From: Furcasterigmium furcatum
Lineage: Eukaryota > Ascomycota > Sordariomycetes > Glomerellales > Plectosphaerellaceae
Length of the DNA stretch: 64,000 bases
Assembly (NCBI GenBank): GCA_001599815.1
Contig: BCIA01000003.1
Span: 5,247,598 to 5,311,597 of the forward strand
Reading direction: 5' to 3'
Shown here: positions 35,027-46,176 of the stretch, one piece after another
Numbering within the stretch: position 1 is the first letter of the stretch
Layout of the letters: every line of letters begins with the position of its first letter
Notes under the pieces: model-generated
Databases searched by the model: none
What the model was told of the DNA's origin: nothing
Seen by the model: only the letters and a program-made list of their open reading frames with translations
Translations under genes and position numbers: made by a program

Positions 35027-37015
35027 ACCTGTTGTTAGTAATGTAGGAATCCGAAGAAGCTATGTGAAAGTAGACATGAGACATGAGGCATGAGGAACGC
35101 AGGATGTGGCGCGGGCAGGACGGTGTATATATACCTCATCCATGGCGTACATATCGATTGCATCCAAGACATTGATAAGAGCACGCACGTACTAGTAATA
35201 AGTGACCTCGATGTGATACCCCGCCCTGGGGTCTCCCCGCCTTGAGGAACTGAAGTTCCCTGATATGTAGTATGCATGGGTGAGATGGACGGGCCATGGC
35301 GATCCCTGGGGGTTATTCTGCCTGATCGACAAGTCCACGACTTGGCTGCAGCTTACTGTTGTTCGTCATCTTTGAGACCATGATGGCTAGAGACGGTTTG
35401 AGGCGGTTTATTATGTGAAGGATGGAGGTCCGGTAGCCTGTCGGATGTGGTACACCACAATCTGGGTGATCGTTCAGAGCTCCTTCATGCGTCCTGCAGA
35501 CTTGACGCCGTGGTCTTCTGTTCCAGGCTGGCTGTGGTTGCAGTAAAGCAAGCAAGGTTGTCAACCCCTTGGCCGCTGAACTAGGATGCTCAGAGGTCAT
35601 CATCGGGTGGCATGGTTTGTCGAGCTGGGCCAGGCCATGGCCGTGAGTCCAGGTCCGTCTCTGCGCCATACCGTGAGGTCATGCAACGCTGCACTGCTGC
35701 CCGGCTGACCCAACCCCCATGGTGCCGGCGCTTGCAAGAGAGTTGCAGGAACAGCCGCCACGCACCTACTGAGGCGTCGATCTAGGCTTTCCCTGACAGG
35801 CGCTGTGCAGGCTTCCATCGTGACATAACAGGAAGGTCGAGGGGTTCTGGGTAATCGGCACGGAGGATGAGATCGCGAGCTGTGCTTCACCAATGACGAC
35901 GACATGGACCGTAGAAGGAAGGACTCAGTCGATTGTCACGTTGATGGATTCAGGTCGAATGCCATTCTTTTGACAATCTGTTGATGTTGGACTCAGTGAC
36001 TCTCACCCAGTGTTCCCTCCCACCAGACCCAGACTCAGGCCCAGATTCAGATGATGGAGATCACCCAACCCACATGCAGGTACATCATGGATCAGCACTT
36101 GAAGAACCAGAATTGGGCCATAATGCAGGTCAAGATGACGTGAAGCGGGTGAGGGATTTCACCCAGCTGCACTGCCGTTATCTGATGCATCGACGTGATC
36201 CAGGCTTCTCGACGGAGGGTTTCCAACTGCCCTCCTCGGCCCGCCCCGACAGGACGTGGGGTAATTCAGGAGTGACGAAAGCGCATCCTTGCATGTTGAT
36301 CTCGCCATGTCTGTCCAGTGCGTCCTGGGCCTGTTTGCTGTTGCGCAACTTTGCCCCCTGGACGAGCACGCGATAGTGACCACCCTCCCCCCCCCTTTTC
36401 TGCCCCCAACACCAACCCGGATCAGGAAGGTCAGCGACCCCAAACCCCAGCATCCCGTGTGCCGGAGCTAGCAGCGGTCTTCATGCGCGTCAAGCCTCCC
36501 TCCCTCTCTAATCTTGCATCGAGTGGATATTATGGGAGCAGATGCCGAATCAGGGTCCCAAGCTCCGTCGGCTCGTGATGCTTCCACCAGCACCACCCCC
36601 TCAACACCATCGAGTCAGCCCACGGGCGATCGGCATGGTCCTGGCGATTCGCCCGGGGTGGTCAGGCTAGCACGGAGCACGACATGAGATGGCGCGCATT
36701 CTAGAAGCTCTGTGAGGCGTCTGCTGCATTATCGGCGCGTACGCGATGGCTGGCTCTCGATGTAACCTGCCCTTTTCCGATGGTCCAAGCGAGGCCAGCG
36801 GCCGACGCCTGCCATGTGAGGGCGATCACGCCGTTGCGTCGCACAAGTCGTCACTGGGGAGAGGCCGAGGCTTTTAGGTTGGAGTCGCGAGAGCAGGTTG
36901 TAAGCGGCGGTGTACAAAAGGACGCTCGCGGACCGGTGATCTCGACAGAAGGTAGCCCAGCTTCAGTGGGACTTTCAGTCAAGTTGCGACACATACTCAC
37001 TCTCCCGTCTTCACG
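35027..37015. other. Intergenic between two secreted peptidase genes, no supported gene
   Basis: About 2 kb holding the 3' UTR of the M28 gene and the promoter of the M14 gene. Frames such as 35313-35669 and 36159-36453 (minus) have no domain content. A C-run (cccccccccc, interrupted once) lies near 36390. Nothing else supported. Confidence 0.5.
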
Positions 37016-38514
37016 ATGAGGTTCAACTCTGCTCTTCTCCTTGCCACGGCCGCTTCGGCTATTGCTGAGCGCGTCTCCTACGATGGCTTCAAGGTCTTCC
37101 GCATCGACAACCCCGATGATGTCGAGAACCTCGACGAGAAGCTCGAGGCTCTCAATACCGTTGAGCTGACCTGCGGCCATACTGACCACCTCGACCTTGC
37201 TGTCTCTCCCGATGACCTCGAGGCTTTCGAGCTCCTCGGTCTCGACACGGAGGTTGTCTCTGAGGATCTCGCCGTGGATCTCGCGGTTGAGGACTCCGTT
37301 GAGTCTTTCTTCGGTAGGTGACCCCCCTCATCATGTTGCTCGATAGCTCTCTCTGACAATATCTAGGTGAGGAGCCCAGCAAGCTGGAGGCTCGCCAGTC
37401 TCTGCCCGCGCTCTCCTGGTTCAACGCCTACCGCCCGTGGGCCGAGCACCGCACCTTTTTCAACCAGATTCAGGCTGCTCTCCCCGGTAACTCGAGGATC
37501 TTCAACGTCGGCAACTCGCACGAGGGCCGCCAGATCTACGGCATCCACCTCTGGGGTCCCGGCGGCCAGGGCTCCAGGCCTGCCATCTACTTCCACGGCA
37601 CCGTGCACGCTCGCGAGTGGATTTCTCCTGCTGTGAGTTGGCTCAATACGGCCATGAGAGACCCATGAAGCTGACATGGATATTCTACCAGGTCGTTGAG
37701 TACATCACCCTGCAGCTGGCAACCGGATACAACAACAACGATGCCCTTGTGAGGTCGTTCTTCAACAAGTTCGACTTCTACATCATCCCCTTCGTGAACC
37801 CCGACGGTAAGCCCCTTAATGACCTTGGACCTGGAGCGCCGAGTCTGACACGGCACAGGTTTCGTCTACAGCCAGACCAGCGACCGTCTCTGGCGCAAGA
37901 ACCGCCAGCCGCGCTCCGGCACGTCTTGCATTGGTACCGACGGCAACCGCAACTGGTAAGCCCGCGACATCTCCGCCTCCGTTGGAAGAAGCACACCACA
38001 CTGACACACCCCCAGGAACTTCCAATGGAGCGTCCCCGGCGGCGCCTCGACCAACCCCTGCTCCGAGACCTACCGCGGCGTCGCGGCCGGCGACACGCCC
38101 GAGATCCGCGCCCTGCAGACCTTCACCAACACCCTGCGCACGCGCGGCGTCAAGCTCTTCGTCGACTGGCACAGCTTCGGGCAGTACATCCTCCTCCCCT
38201 ACGGCTACAGCTGCAGCGCCCGCGCCACGAACCACAACCAGCAGATGACCGTCGCCGGCGGCCACGCCAGCCGCGTCGGCGCCGTCCACAACACCCGCTG
38301 GACCTTCGGGCCCTCGTGCTCCACGCTCTACGCCACTACCGGAAGCTCTCCCGACTACATGACCGGTGCTGTCGGGGCCGAGTACTCGTGGACCATTGAG
38401 CTGCGTCCTGGACCGGGCGGGTCTAGCAGCGGCTTCGTGCTGCCTGCGGGACAGATCCTGGCTAGCGGCATTGAGCAGTGGGAGGGCCTGAAGTATGTCT
38501 TCAACACTATCTAA
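37016..38514 (+). CDS. Secreted zinc carboxypeptidase, M14A family (pro-enzyme)
   Basis: Removes C-terminal residues from peptides outside the cell after activation. Five exons (37016-37313, 37367-37632, 37692-37806, 37859-37955, 38016-38514; introns 52-60 nt) give 424 residues. Residues 1-17 form a signal peptide; residues 18 to about 105 are the activation propeptide (VFRIDNPDDVENLDEKLE pattern), ending near KLEARQS. Catalytic-domain marks: HAREW (zinc His and Glu), NPDGF with RLWRKNR, GTDGNRNW (substrate-binding Asn-Arg), FVDWHSFGQ (third zinc His) and SWTIELRPG (general-base Glu). These match the carboxypeptidase A subfamily, well known as a secreted enzyme of insect- and animal-associated fungi such as Metarhizium (MeCPA), though it also occurs in saprotrophs. 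All active-site residues are present. It lies between M28 and M35 peptidase genes. Confidence 0.93.
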
Positions 38515-39182
38515 GAGGGTATGTAGTCGTCTGTGTGAGTGGGAGGAGACGGGCTGGCAGGAGTGGGGGTCAGGGAGAGGGCAGCGTGGCTGAGTCTGGA
38601 ACAGAGAGCATTAGGAGTAAGAATACAACTGGATCTACTGAAATATTGCACCACTATCTAACCTGTGGTGCCGATCGAGTGTGCTGTTCTTCATCTTTCA
38701 TTTCGGTACCCTAATCAGGCAGAGGTATGCCGAGCGGGAGGTTTGACTTGGAGGTTCGTTTTTCTACGCAGGCGGCTGCTTTGAGAACAAGTTGAGGGCG
38801 AAGGTAGGAGGGTAGATGTAGCAAGGAGGCTTTGAAGTAGTATCCCCTTTCGTACTTAGACTAATAGAAGTTTAGAACCCCTTTCACGAGTTCAGGTTGT
38901 TCCTATTAGATGTACCACCTGGACAAAACATAAACGCCAGGCACCATGGCCGGCCCCTTTTCATCACAACAAGCATCAGAACACAGATAAACATCAACAA
39001 GCCAGTGTTTCTTCAAGTCAAAGTCAAATTCATATTGCCAATCGGAACTACCCAATGCAATACTATCGCAACGCTAGGCTTGCTCGCTTCATCATAAACG
39101 CATCATCAAACTTCTTCTTCGTGTGCTTTTATCGAACCAAAAGGGCCCTATCGCCCTGCAGACTGGCCTGGAGCGAACGCGC
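38515..39182. other. Convergent 3' region, no gene
   Basis: Lies between the ends of the M14 (plus) and M35 (minus) peptidase genes and should contain both polyadenylation regions; AT-richer than the flanking exons. No credible coding frame. Confidence 0.6.
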
Positions 39183-40362
39183 TTAGCAGTTGGCGCGGAC
39201 GGCCTGGGCGAAGTACATGTAGGTGTCAGCGTGGTTGATGTTCTGCGAGGCGGAGAGGCCGCGGAGGCAGTTGTAGCCGTAGCAGTTGTAGTCCTGGGTG
39301 CCGCGGACCTGGGACAGCTGTCGGGGAGTTAGCGCGAGTTGTCACGGGGGTTTAGGGGCGGGGAGGAAGGCACGTACGTGGGAGACCTCGTGGACGGTGA
39401 TGCCGGCCTGGCTGGTGCCGCGGCAGGCGGTGGAGGTGCCGGCATAGTTGTTGAACCAGGGGGGGCAGTTGGCCATGATGCTCAGGGAGGGGACGGCGTA
39501 GGCGACGACGCCGGGGGAGCAGGCGCCGTAGACATCGGTGCAGTGGAGGCGGGAGATGCCGCCGGTGGAGGTGCCGCACTCGCTGGCGATGCGGTTGAAG
39601 ACGCCGGCGACGGTGGAGCGGGTGGCGGAGGTGGAGGACTTGAAGAACTCGGTCAGGCGGGCGGCGGGGCCGGAGCTGGCGGCGGTGGCGGCGGCGGCGG
39701 CGGAGGCGCGGCAGTTGGAGAGGGCGTTGAGGACGGCGGTGCGGCGGGTGCCGGTGCAGTCGCTCTGGACGGCGGCGCGCTTCTCGACCGAGTCGTGCCA
39801 GTCGCGGCGGACCTTGGCGGCGGCCTCGCCGTCGACGTGGGCGTGGAGGACGTTGGAGGAGAAAGCGGCCTGGCCGACGATCTCGGTAGAGTCGAGGGCG
39901 GCGTAGGACAGGACACCGACGGAGCTGATGTCGAAGTCGCCGCCGGCGGCCAGGTCGTGGTCGACGGCGACGTCCCACTCGATCTCGATGGACTCGCCAG
40001 CCTCGATGACGCGGAAGCTCTCCTCCTCGAGGAGGGAGTAGTCGAGCCAGACGCGGACACCGTCGAAGGCAACCTTCTCAGCTGTGTGTGTGGTCAGCGT
40101 CAGCTGTTTGGTTGAAAGGCCATAGCAGGGGGCACTTACAGCCAGAGAAGACCTCGGACTTCTCAACCTCGGTGTCGTCGAGGATGGAGCCGGTCTTCAG
40201 GACCCTCAGGGCCTCGCTGCCGGAGTTGGTGATGACGGCCTTGACGCCAGTGTTGCCGACGAGCTCGAGCGCGAGGTCGAGGGGCGAGTCGCGCTTGGTC
40301 AGGTCGACCGAGGCGGCGCTGACCAGGGAGGCGAAGATGGAGGCGGTGGTGAGGAACTTCAT
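39183..40362 (-). CDS. Deuterolysin, secreted M35 metalloendopeptidase (pre-pro-enzyme)
   Basis: Zinc endopeptidase of the aspzincin clan, active on basic proteins and heat-stable in known members. Three exons (40362-40140, 40081-39378, 39317-39183; introns 58 and 60 nt) give 353 residues. A signal peptide (MKFLTTASIFASLVSAAS) is followed by a pro-region with KR sites near residues 24 and 175 (SVEKRAAVQSDC), the likely maturation point. The mature part starts with the Cys/Ala-rich helical region (NCRASAAAAA), then THVHEVSH-type zinc motif, here ITVHEVSHV (HExxH), interrupted just after by intron 2, then GTQDYNCYGYNC with the third ligand Asp, as in deuterolysin. The middle word of HExxH is VS where many relatives have FT. 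It is convergent with the M14 carboxypeptidase gene. Confidence 0.92.
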
Positions 40363-42287
40363 GGTGACTGACAGGAGTGAACCGGAGAGATGGACAAGAG
40401 GGGCTGGCTGGATGAGAGTGGGCTGAGTGAAGAAGATGAGTGGTGATGACGCCTTTTCATGAGACGAGAGGAAGTCATGAAGCCGTGATTCTTATACTTT
40501 TTCGCAGAGCGGGCAATCATATCCGCCCAGAGTCCAAGACAACTCCCAAGGGCAAGCAGAGCGCCAGTCAACGACGATGACGACGGACGACCATGCCTCT
40601 ATCGCCAAGTTCTCGTTGCTAGCACACCATCGCTGGTCTTGGCCATGCCGGGCGTCAACCGCAATAGGAAGGACCTCGGGCAGCCAGCGAGGCTTCGCCG
40701 GAGAATCAAGGCTGGGGGCCCATCATGGAGGCGCTCAATGGGCAGTGGGCTGTGCCGGTGCATCTGCAAGTCGACCGTCGAGCTATCAAGGTGCTCAACT
40801 TGATGTCCTCGGGGCCCGGAGAGGGCGTCGTGCTGCGATTCTCATGTTGTCTGGGGGTCTGGGCCCTGGATCTGCGATATCAGCTTCGAAGCGAACCGGA
40901 TCAGCAGGGTCAACGTGACAACGTCGAGCTCTAAAAGACGGGTCAAGTCAGACACGAACGCTGATGATCCTGATGATCCGGGAGTTCTCCGCTGGGCCGT
41001 CCCTCGCGCACGCAGACCGAGAGAGATCGATGGGATTCCTCCTGTGTTCTGGCGGTCGGTCGACTCCGATCAAGGGGCCGATGGGCCTGCTCGGTCAGGG
41101 GTCAGGGGTAGTTGCGCGGGAGAATTAAAGATGGCGGCTTCGAGATCGGCTCCCGCTTGGCTCTCGGCACTCAGTCGGTAAGAGGCAAGTCGAGGGACTA
41201 TCCCTGGGAGTGATTGGCCCAGGGGCCACGGGGGATCTGTCTCGTCTGGGAACTTCTGGACCCCAAGGATGTAGCGCATGAAGTGAGGTCCTGAAACCCG
41301 CCATGATTTCTGGGTGTGTTGCATCCTCGCAGCGCGCCGTTATCTGCTTGAGACAAGTCTCCTTCCCGACCTGGCATAGCCGGCGCTAAAGGGTGCTTGA
41401 GTCCCTCCTCGTCGGCGGGTAGGTTACTGAGCTCTATCAAATCGCTCGGTACTTGTGCCCCGCATTCTGTGATGTGATGCGGTGATCAGGGGGTGGGTGC
41501 GAGAGATCCGGTCATGTCGTCGGATTGCCGAGGTCCTGGGGACGGCCTCCTGGACTATTCAGGGGTGTTTTCCGGAATTCCGGGCAAAGGCAAAGGGGGC
41601 TCACCCCTCTGTCCTCAATCCGTCCCATTGGGCACTCACCCCAAGCTGGTCTGAGGCTTTGACGAATTGGCCACCAGATAATGGCCAAAACCCCCATTCT
41701 CCGTGGCGTCGGGTGGCGCGGACGGGCAGCGAGATCAAGAAGTCCAGTCCAGTCCATCATCACCAAGTGCCGATCACTCCCGCCACTGGTGGAGCCGATA
41801 CCCCAGGTTGCGGCCCTCTGGGCCAAGATCTCCAAGCCCGCAGCTGCATGAAGGATGAGATGCAACTCAGCCATGAGCTGCGCAGCCTGCTTTATCATGT
41901 GCCGCATGCTGAGCTGTATTCTGCAAGGTGCCAGCCCCTGCGACAACTGACTTGCCATTTTGAGGAGCTCAAAGGGTGAAGGTGGTTTGTGGTGCTCGGC
42001 CAGGTCCCGACCTCGACAGCGCACCACGCTGATCCCCCCCAAGCGCTGGGGTCAGGTCCGTCGCCGCGCGCTCGCAGCCAGTCTTCCGGCCTCCCAGAAA
42101 GGCAGGACGCTTGACTCGCTCGGCCGCCAAGGAGCCAATGCTCGTCACGCGTGGGATGGGAGTATCTCCATGGAGAAACGGTATCAACTTGGCGCGCTCT
42201 GTTAAGAGGCGGCTGGCTCTTTCTATTGGACAGCTGGCTGCCCGCCGCACCCAGGATTCTCTCAGGTCATTCGTCTTTGGTTGTTCG
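40363..42287. other. Intergenic, no supported gene (1.9 kb)
   Basis: Holds the promoter of the deuterolysin gene and the 3' end of the isochorismatase-like gene. Frames at 41482-41979 (plus) and 41512-42042 (minus) overlap each other head to head and show no family pattern. Confidence 0.5.
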
Positions 42288-42926
42288 CTAGGCAACGTCT
42301 GCGCTCTGTACGACCGTGCCGAACGCGTCGCCAATCTCACTGAGAGCCACCCGGACCAGCTGCGCCGCATCGACCCCCGGAATGTCCCTGTCGCCGACGG
42401 CGTCCTCGGCCACGAGCACGTCCCATCCCTTCTCAGCGGCCTGGCGCGCAGTGGTCGACACGCAGACGTGGGCCTGTCTCTCTGTTAACGTCACGTGGGT
42501 GGCCGGAGGGGAAGCTCCCTCCCACCCTGGCCGACTCACCATGTAGCCCGTCAGAACGACCTTCTTGCGTCCGCTCTTCTCCAGCGTCTCCTGGAGGCTC
42601 GTGCCCGTGAACGAGCCGGGGAAGTTCTTGGTGATGCGCGTCTCGCCGTCGCGCGGCTTGAGCTCCGCGAACTCCTCCGCCAGCTCAGTGCCCGGCGTGA
42701 ATACGGGCGCGCCGTCCGGGGTCTGGTGGACAACGTGGACGATGGGGGCAGAGGCGGCGCGGTATCGCTCGAGAAGACCGGCGATGGCGGCGCGCGAGGA
42801 ATCTACATTGGCGACGCGAAGCTTGCCCGAGGCGTACTCGTTCTGTGCGTCGATGATGACGAGGACACTGTCGGACGTCGAGGCCGTCGAGGCCGGAGCG
42901 CCGATGATGGAGCGGAAAGAGGCCAT
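42288..42926 (-). CDS. Isochorismatase-like cysteine hydrolase
   Basis: Small cytosolic hydrolase of 190 residues in two exons (42926-42540 and 42473-42288; 66-nt intron, GTGAGT donor). The cysteine-hydrolase triad is complete: Asp26 in LVIIDAQNEY, Lys100 in TRITKNFPGSF and Cys133 in AHVCVSTTAR, the last formed directly after the intron. Family members hydrolyse isochorismate, nicotinamide, carbamoyl or similar small amides; fungal ones are mostly uncharacterised, and some secreted relatives act on host salicylate precursors. There is no signal peptide here. A second acceptor 8 bases upstream would shift the frame, so GACAG|GCC was chosen. It stands alone; no clear pathway partner nearby. Confidence 0.88.
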   Translation of the reverse strand: MASFRSIIGAPASTASTSDSVLVIIDAQNEYASGKLRVANVDSSRAAIAGLLERYRAASAPIVHVVHQTPDGAPVFTPGTELAEEFAELKPRDGETRITKNFPGSFTGTSLQETLEKSGRKKVVLTGYMVSRPGWEGASPPATHVTLTERQAHVCVSTTARQAAEKGWDVLVAEDAVGDRDIPGVDAAQLVRVALSEIGDAFGTVVQSADVA

Positions 42927-44376
42927 GGCGGTGATGTTGATTCAAATCATCGAAGGGAACCAAAGTGCCGAGGATGATTCCTTTGAACCTGCGGGGTAAG
43001 AGGGAGGACAAGTGGAGGGGGAATCCATCGGCCATTGCGCAATCGTCGGGAATTACTAAGACAAATCGTGAACGGATCGGACAAGGTTTCGGTGGGGACT
43101 CAGGAGCCGCACTCAGCAACCAACGACACTCGATACCCCAAGGTGGTCAAAGAAGTATTCCTTGACGGAAGTCAAAGGAAAAGTTGCACAGCCATTCTGT
43201 CTTTCTCCGTGACCTTTTTTGATGGCCAGCACAAAGCTTTCAGGTGGGTGCGACGGGCTTGATGCTGAATGATTGGGTTGTCGGCACTCTGGTCAAGGAG
43301 GCGGGGTGGGTCAAGGATGCACTCAGTCAAAGAACCAGCTCAACACAACGCCCTTGTCTGCATCGATGAACGGGGCAAGAGTGCTTAGACACCAGCCAAA
43401 AAAGAACCTAAAACAAACGATGAGAACTAGAATCGAACACCCCTTTGCCAGTCACATGTCGTGTGGCAGACAGTGGCAGCTGCGCGGTCACGCGTCGCTG
43501 GCAGCCGGCAACCGCCCCGCCTCCGGGGAATCCGGGGCCTCTCATTGGCTGCAGGTAGGTATATAAGTACAAAATCGTTGTTTTGACCCTCGGGAAGCAT
43601 GGTGCTGTTGGAAAAGTTTCAGTTCGCCCGGGAGAACTGATTCCAGACTGATGGAGCCCACCGTGCAGATCTCCCTGTCAGGGACCTGGATGCAACACCA
43701 CACGTGGGAAAGTCTCCGGAGACGTCATTGTGGGGAATTGTGTGGCTAGCGGTGCCCCCCTGGCAGGTGATTCTTTTTGCATTTTGTCTGAGATGTTGGT
43801 GTATTATTTTTGTCCGAGTCCGAGACACTCAGAGTGAGTGCATCGCAGTGTAACTCATATGCTAAGGTACAATACCCATCCTGAGATCTAGTCTGTAAGA
43901 CACTGAGGGGCCCCTCTTGATTCCGTCTCGAAAGTGATGATTGATGCTATCAACTCTTCAAGTATCGATCTGATATCAGGCCAGTGCAGCCTTTTGAGAA
44001 CTTCCGCTGCTATCCTCGAACCTCGTGCGGGCTTGATTACTTGAATGATGTGGTCTTCTGTTCGCTTGAGTGGAAGTGGGTTGAGTGTTGGTGCTCTGCT
44101 CTACAGAGTGAATGTCCGGCAGGGCATGACTGCGGAAATTCACTTGGTTCCCCGTTCTCAATCTGGCTTGGGCGCGTCTCTGAAGAGTTCCCCTTCACCA
44201 AGCCAACGCATCACCGTGTTTCCCTTCTTCCTCCATCAACAACAACCCACCCACACCGCGCGTCCCAACGCGTGGCTCGCGCAACCTGAGAGGAAGCAAG
44301 GCATTTCATTCTTTTTTCCATCTTTCTAACGGCCTTTTCATTTGAAGACTTCATCGACACCCGCGACAGCGCCGCT
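42927..44376. other. Divergent promoter region, no supported gene
   Basis: Contains the promoters of the isochorismatase-like gene (minus) and coiled-coil protein gene (plus). A CCAAT box in reverse orientation (attgg, about 43542) and TATA-like tatataag (about 43560) precede a 13-codon frame starting at 43599, with no larger protein downstream. Otherwise nothing supported. Confidence 0.5.
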
Positions 44377-45645
44377 ATGGCGCCTCCTACCCGCCGCCTC
44401 GGCCTTCGTCAAATGGGCGACGGCTTCCACAACAATGCGGAGGTGATGGCCGCCACCGAGAGGGCCGCGTCCCTCAAAGGCTTCATCTTTGTCGACGAAG
44501 CCTTTGTTCCTCCCCCCCCTCGCCAAAGCACTCCTCGGCAAATGGACGATCAACTACGTGACCGTGCCCGCCCGCTCCCACTTCTCCGACGAGCACCTCG
44601 TCAGGTTCCTGCGCCTGCTGGTGAGCGCTAGAATCGACACCGTCGAGAGGATCGAGGAGCGGCTTGCCCAGGACGGCGCTCGGGAGCAGCCCAAGCCTGG
44701 CGACGCCAGATTCTACGGCATGCTTTTCGACTGGCTCTCGTGCGAGGGTGTCATCGACCTCCTTGGGAACCTGTGTCGCAAGGACGTGTCCATGGACACC
44801 TCTGTTGTATCGCGGATCGACGCCGCCAGCCTCAAGGATCTTCTTGAGACGTACGCGACTGCTCGCGACGCCTTCTGCCGCGCCAATCCCGACGCCAAGA
44901 TCAGCGGTCGTAGAATCCTGTATAATGCGATGGACGATTTCATCAAGGCGGTCAAATGCCTGCAGAGTGGTACGTGGTGCTTGGTATAACGGACACACGC
45001 AAGACCCCAACGCTAAAATTCCATGGTTCAGTTGACCAGGCCTCCGTCTTGACCTTCGCGCCCCTCCAAGAGGCCCAGGCGGTGGAGGCGGATGACGATG
45101 ATGAAATGGAGGATAGCGAGGATTCCCTGGACCTCAACAAGCCTATCAACTTCTCCAACGTCATCCCTCCGGAGGCCAGTGCGCAGGACACAAACGAGGA
45201 GCACGAGGAGTCGCTGTTTGTCAGCTCCGAAAACGATGTTCGCCCTGATGACAGCTTCGCCGCCTCCCAGGAATCCGAACTTTCGTTCGGATCCAGCAAG
45301 CAGGGATCCGGCCGTGAGGGCAGAACGGACGATGATATGTCTGCTGGCAATGGTGGAGGAAACGAGGTCGGAGGAGACGACGAGGACGCCATCCACAGGG
45401 AAGTTGTTGACCTCAAGGGGAAGGTCAGAAAGGCAACCAAGCATCAGAACAGGCTTGGTGACCAAATCAGGAACGTTCCGGAGAAGATCGCCGAGCTCGC
45501 CGCCGTGGAGAGGAGGCTCGTGGAGAAGAGCCGCCGGAACGAAGTGAGGCTTGACGGATATTCGGAGCGCCTCGAGGAGAGGAGGCAGACACTGGAGCAG
45601 ATCCAGCTTCGCCGTCGTTCGCCCCAGCAGCAGCCGGATGCCTAG
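44377..45645 (+). CDS. Coiled-coil protein of unknown function, frame broken at a C8 run
   Basis: Two exons (44377-44969 and 45032-45645; 62-nt intron, GTACGT donor, TTCAG acceptor). As read, the frame from the only good start (44377) leaves coding sequence at eight consecutive C at 44512-44519 and the protein continues one frame over (LAKALLGKWTINYVTVP); with one C fewer the two exons would total 402 codons exactly. The N-terminal part after the run looks globular and helical (FLRLLVSARIDTVERI, RFYGMLFDWLSCEGVIDLL). The middle is acidic and disordered (Asp/Glu runs, LDLNKPINFSNVIPPE), and the last 80 residues are a coiled coil rich in Arg/Glu/Leu. I do not recognise the family. Either the run was miscounted or the allele is broken; continued coding character on both sides favours a sequence error. 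Confidence 0.6.
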
Positions 45646-46176
45646 GAAGAGCACATTGCGTCCAGCCTTTGAGAGATCCAGACGGCTTATTGTTCAGACA
45701 CCATTTGTCCTAAGCAAGTAAACCAACCTGACTGGCCCCTGATTGGTAACTCAGCACAATTGACAGACCCTATCTCATTCTCTGGACACATATGAAAGTG
45801 ATGCCTCAATGTACCAAGCCTCGACCCGCCACCTGGCAGACAAGTCAGTCCCACCAGGGGCCGTGATGCACGTTTCCCTTTGTTCCCCTTTAACATGAGC
45901 GTGAAATTCGTACCGTCTTATCTTTGTATGCTGGACGGAACGGGGTTCTGCACGTTCCCGCCGTGAAGGGGGTGCATCAAGGGCTGAATCTGACATACAA
46001 TCTCTTGTCGCTGGGTTCTAATCACGACTTTCTTTCTCTACCCATTGGCTCTATGCCTACTCTTGTCTCCTAAAACGCCAAACTTTCGAACTACTACCAG
46101 TATCAAGTGTGACAGGGGTCTGGTTCGGCAACACCCACTCGACGAACCGCCCGCAACCAAGAGGGTCGAGGCGTGT
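45646..46176. other. Convergent intergenic region, no gene
   Basis: Between the ends of the coiled-coil gene (plus) and RTA1-like gene (minus). Small frames only; both 3' UTRs expected. Confidence 0.6.

Noticed and set aside
43420..43450. Possible tRNA T-loop (aatcgaacacc) near 43430
   Set aside because: No acceptor, D or anticodon stem can be formed around it on either strand.
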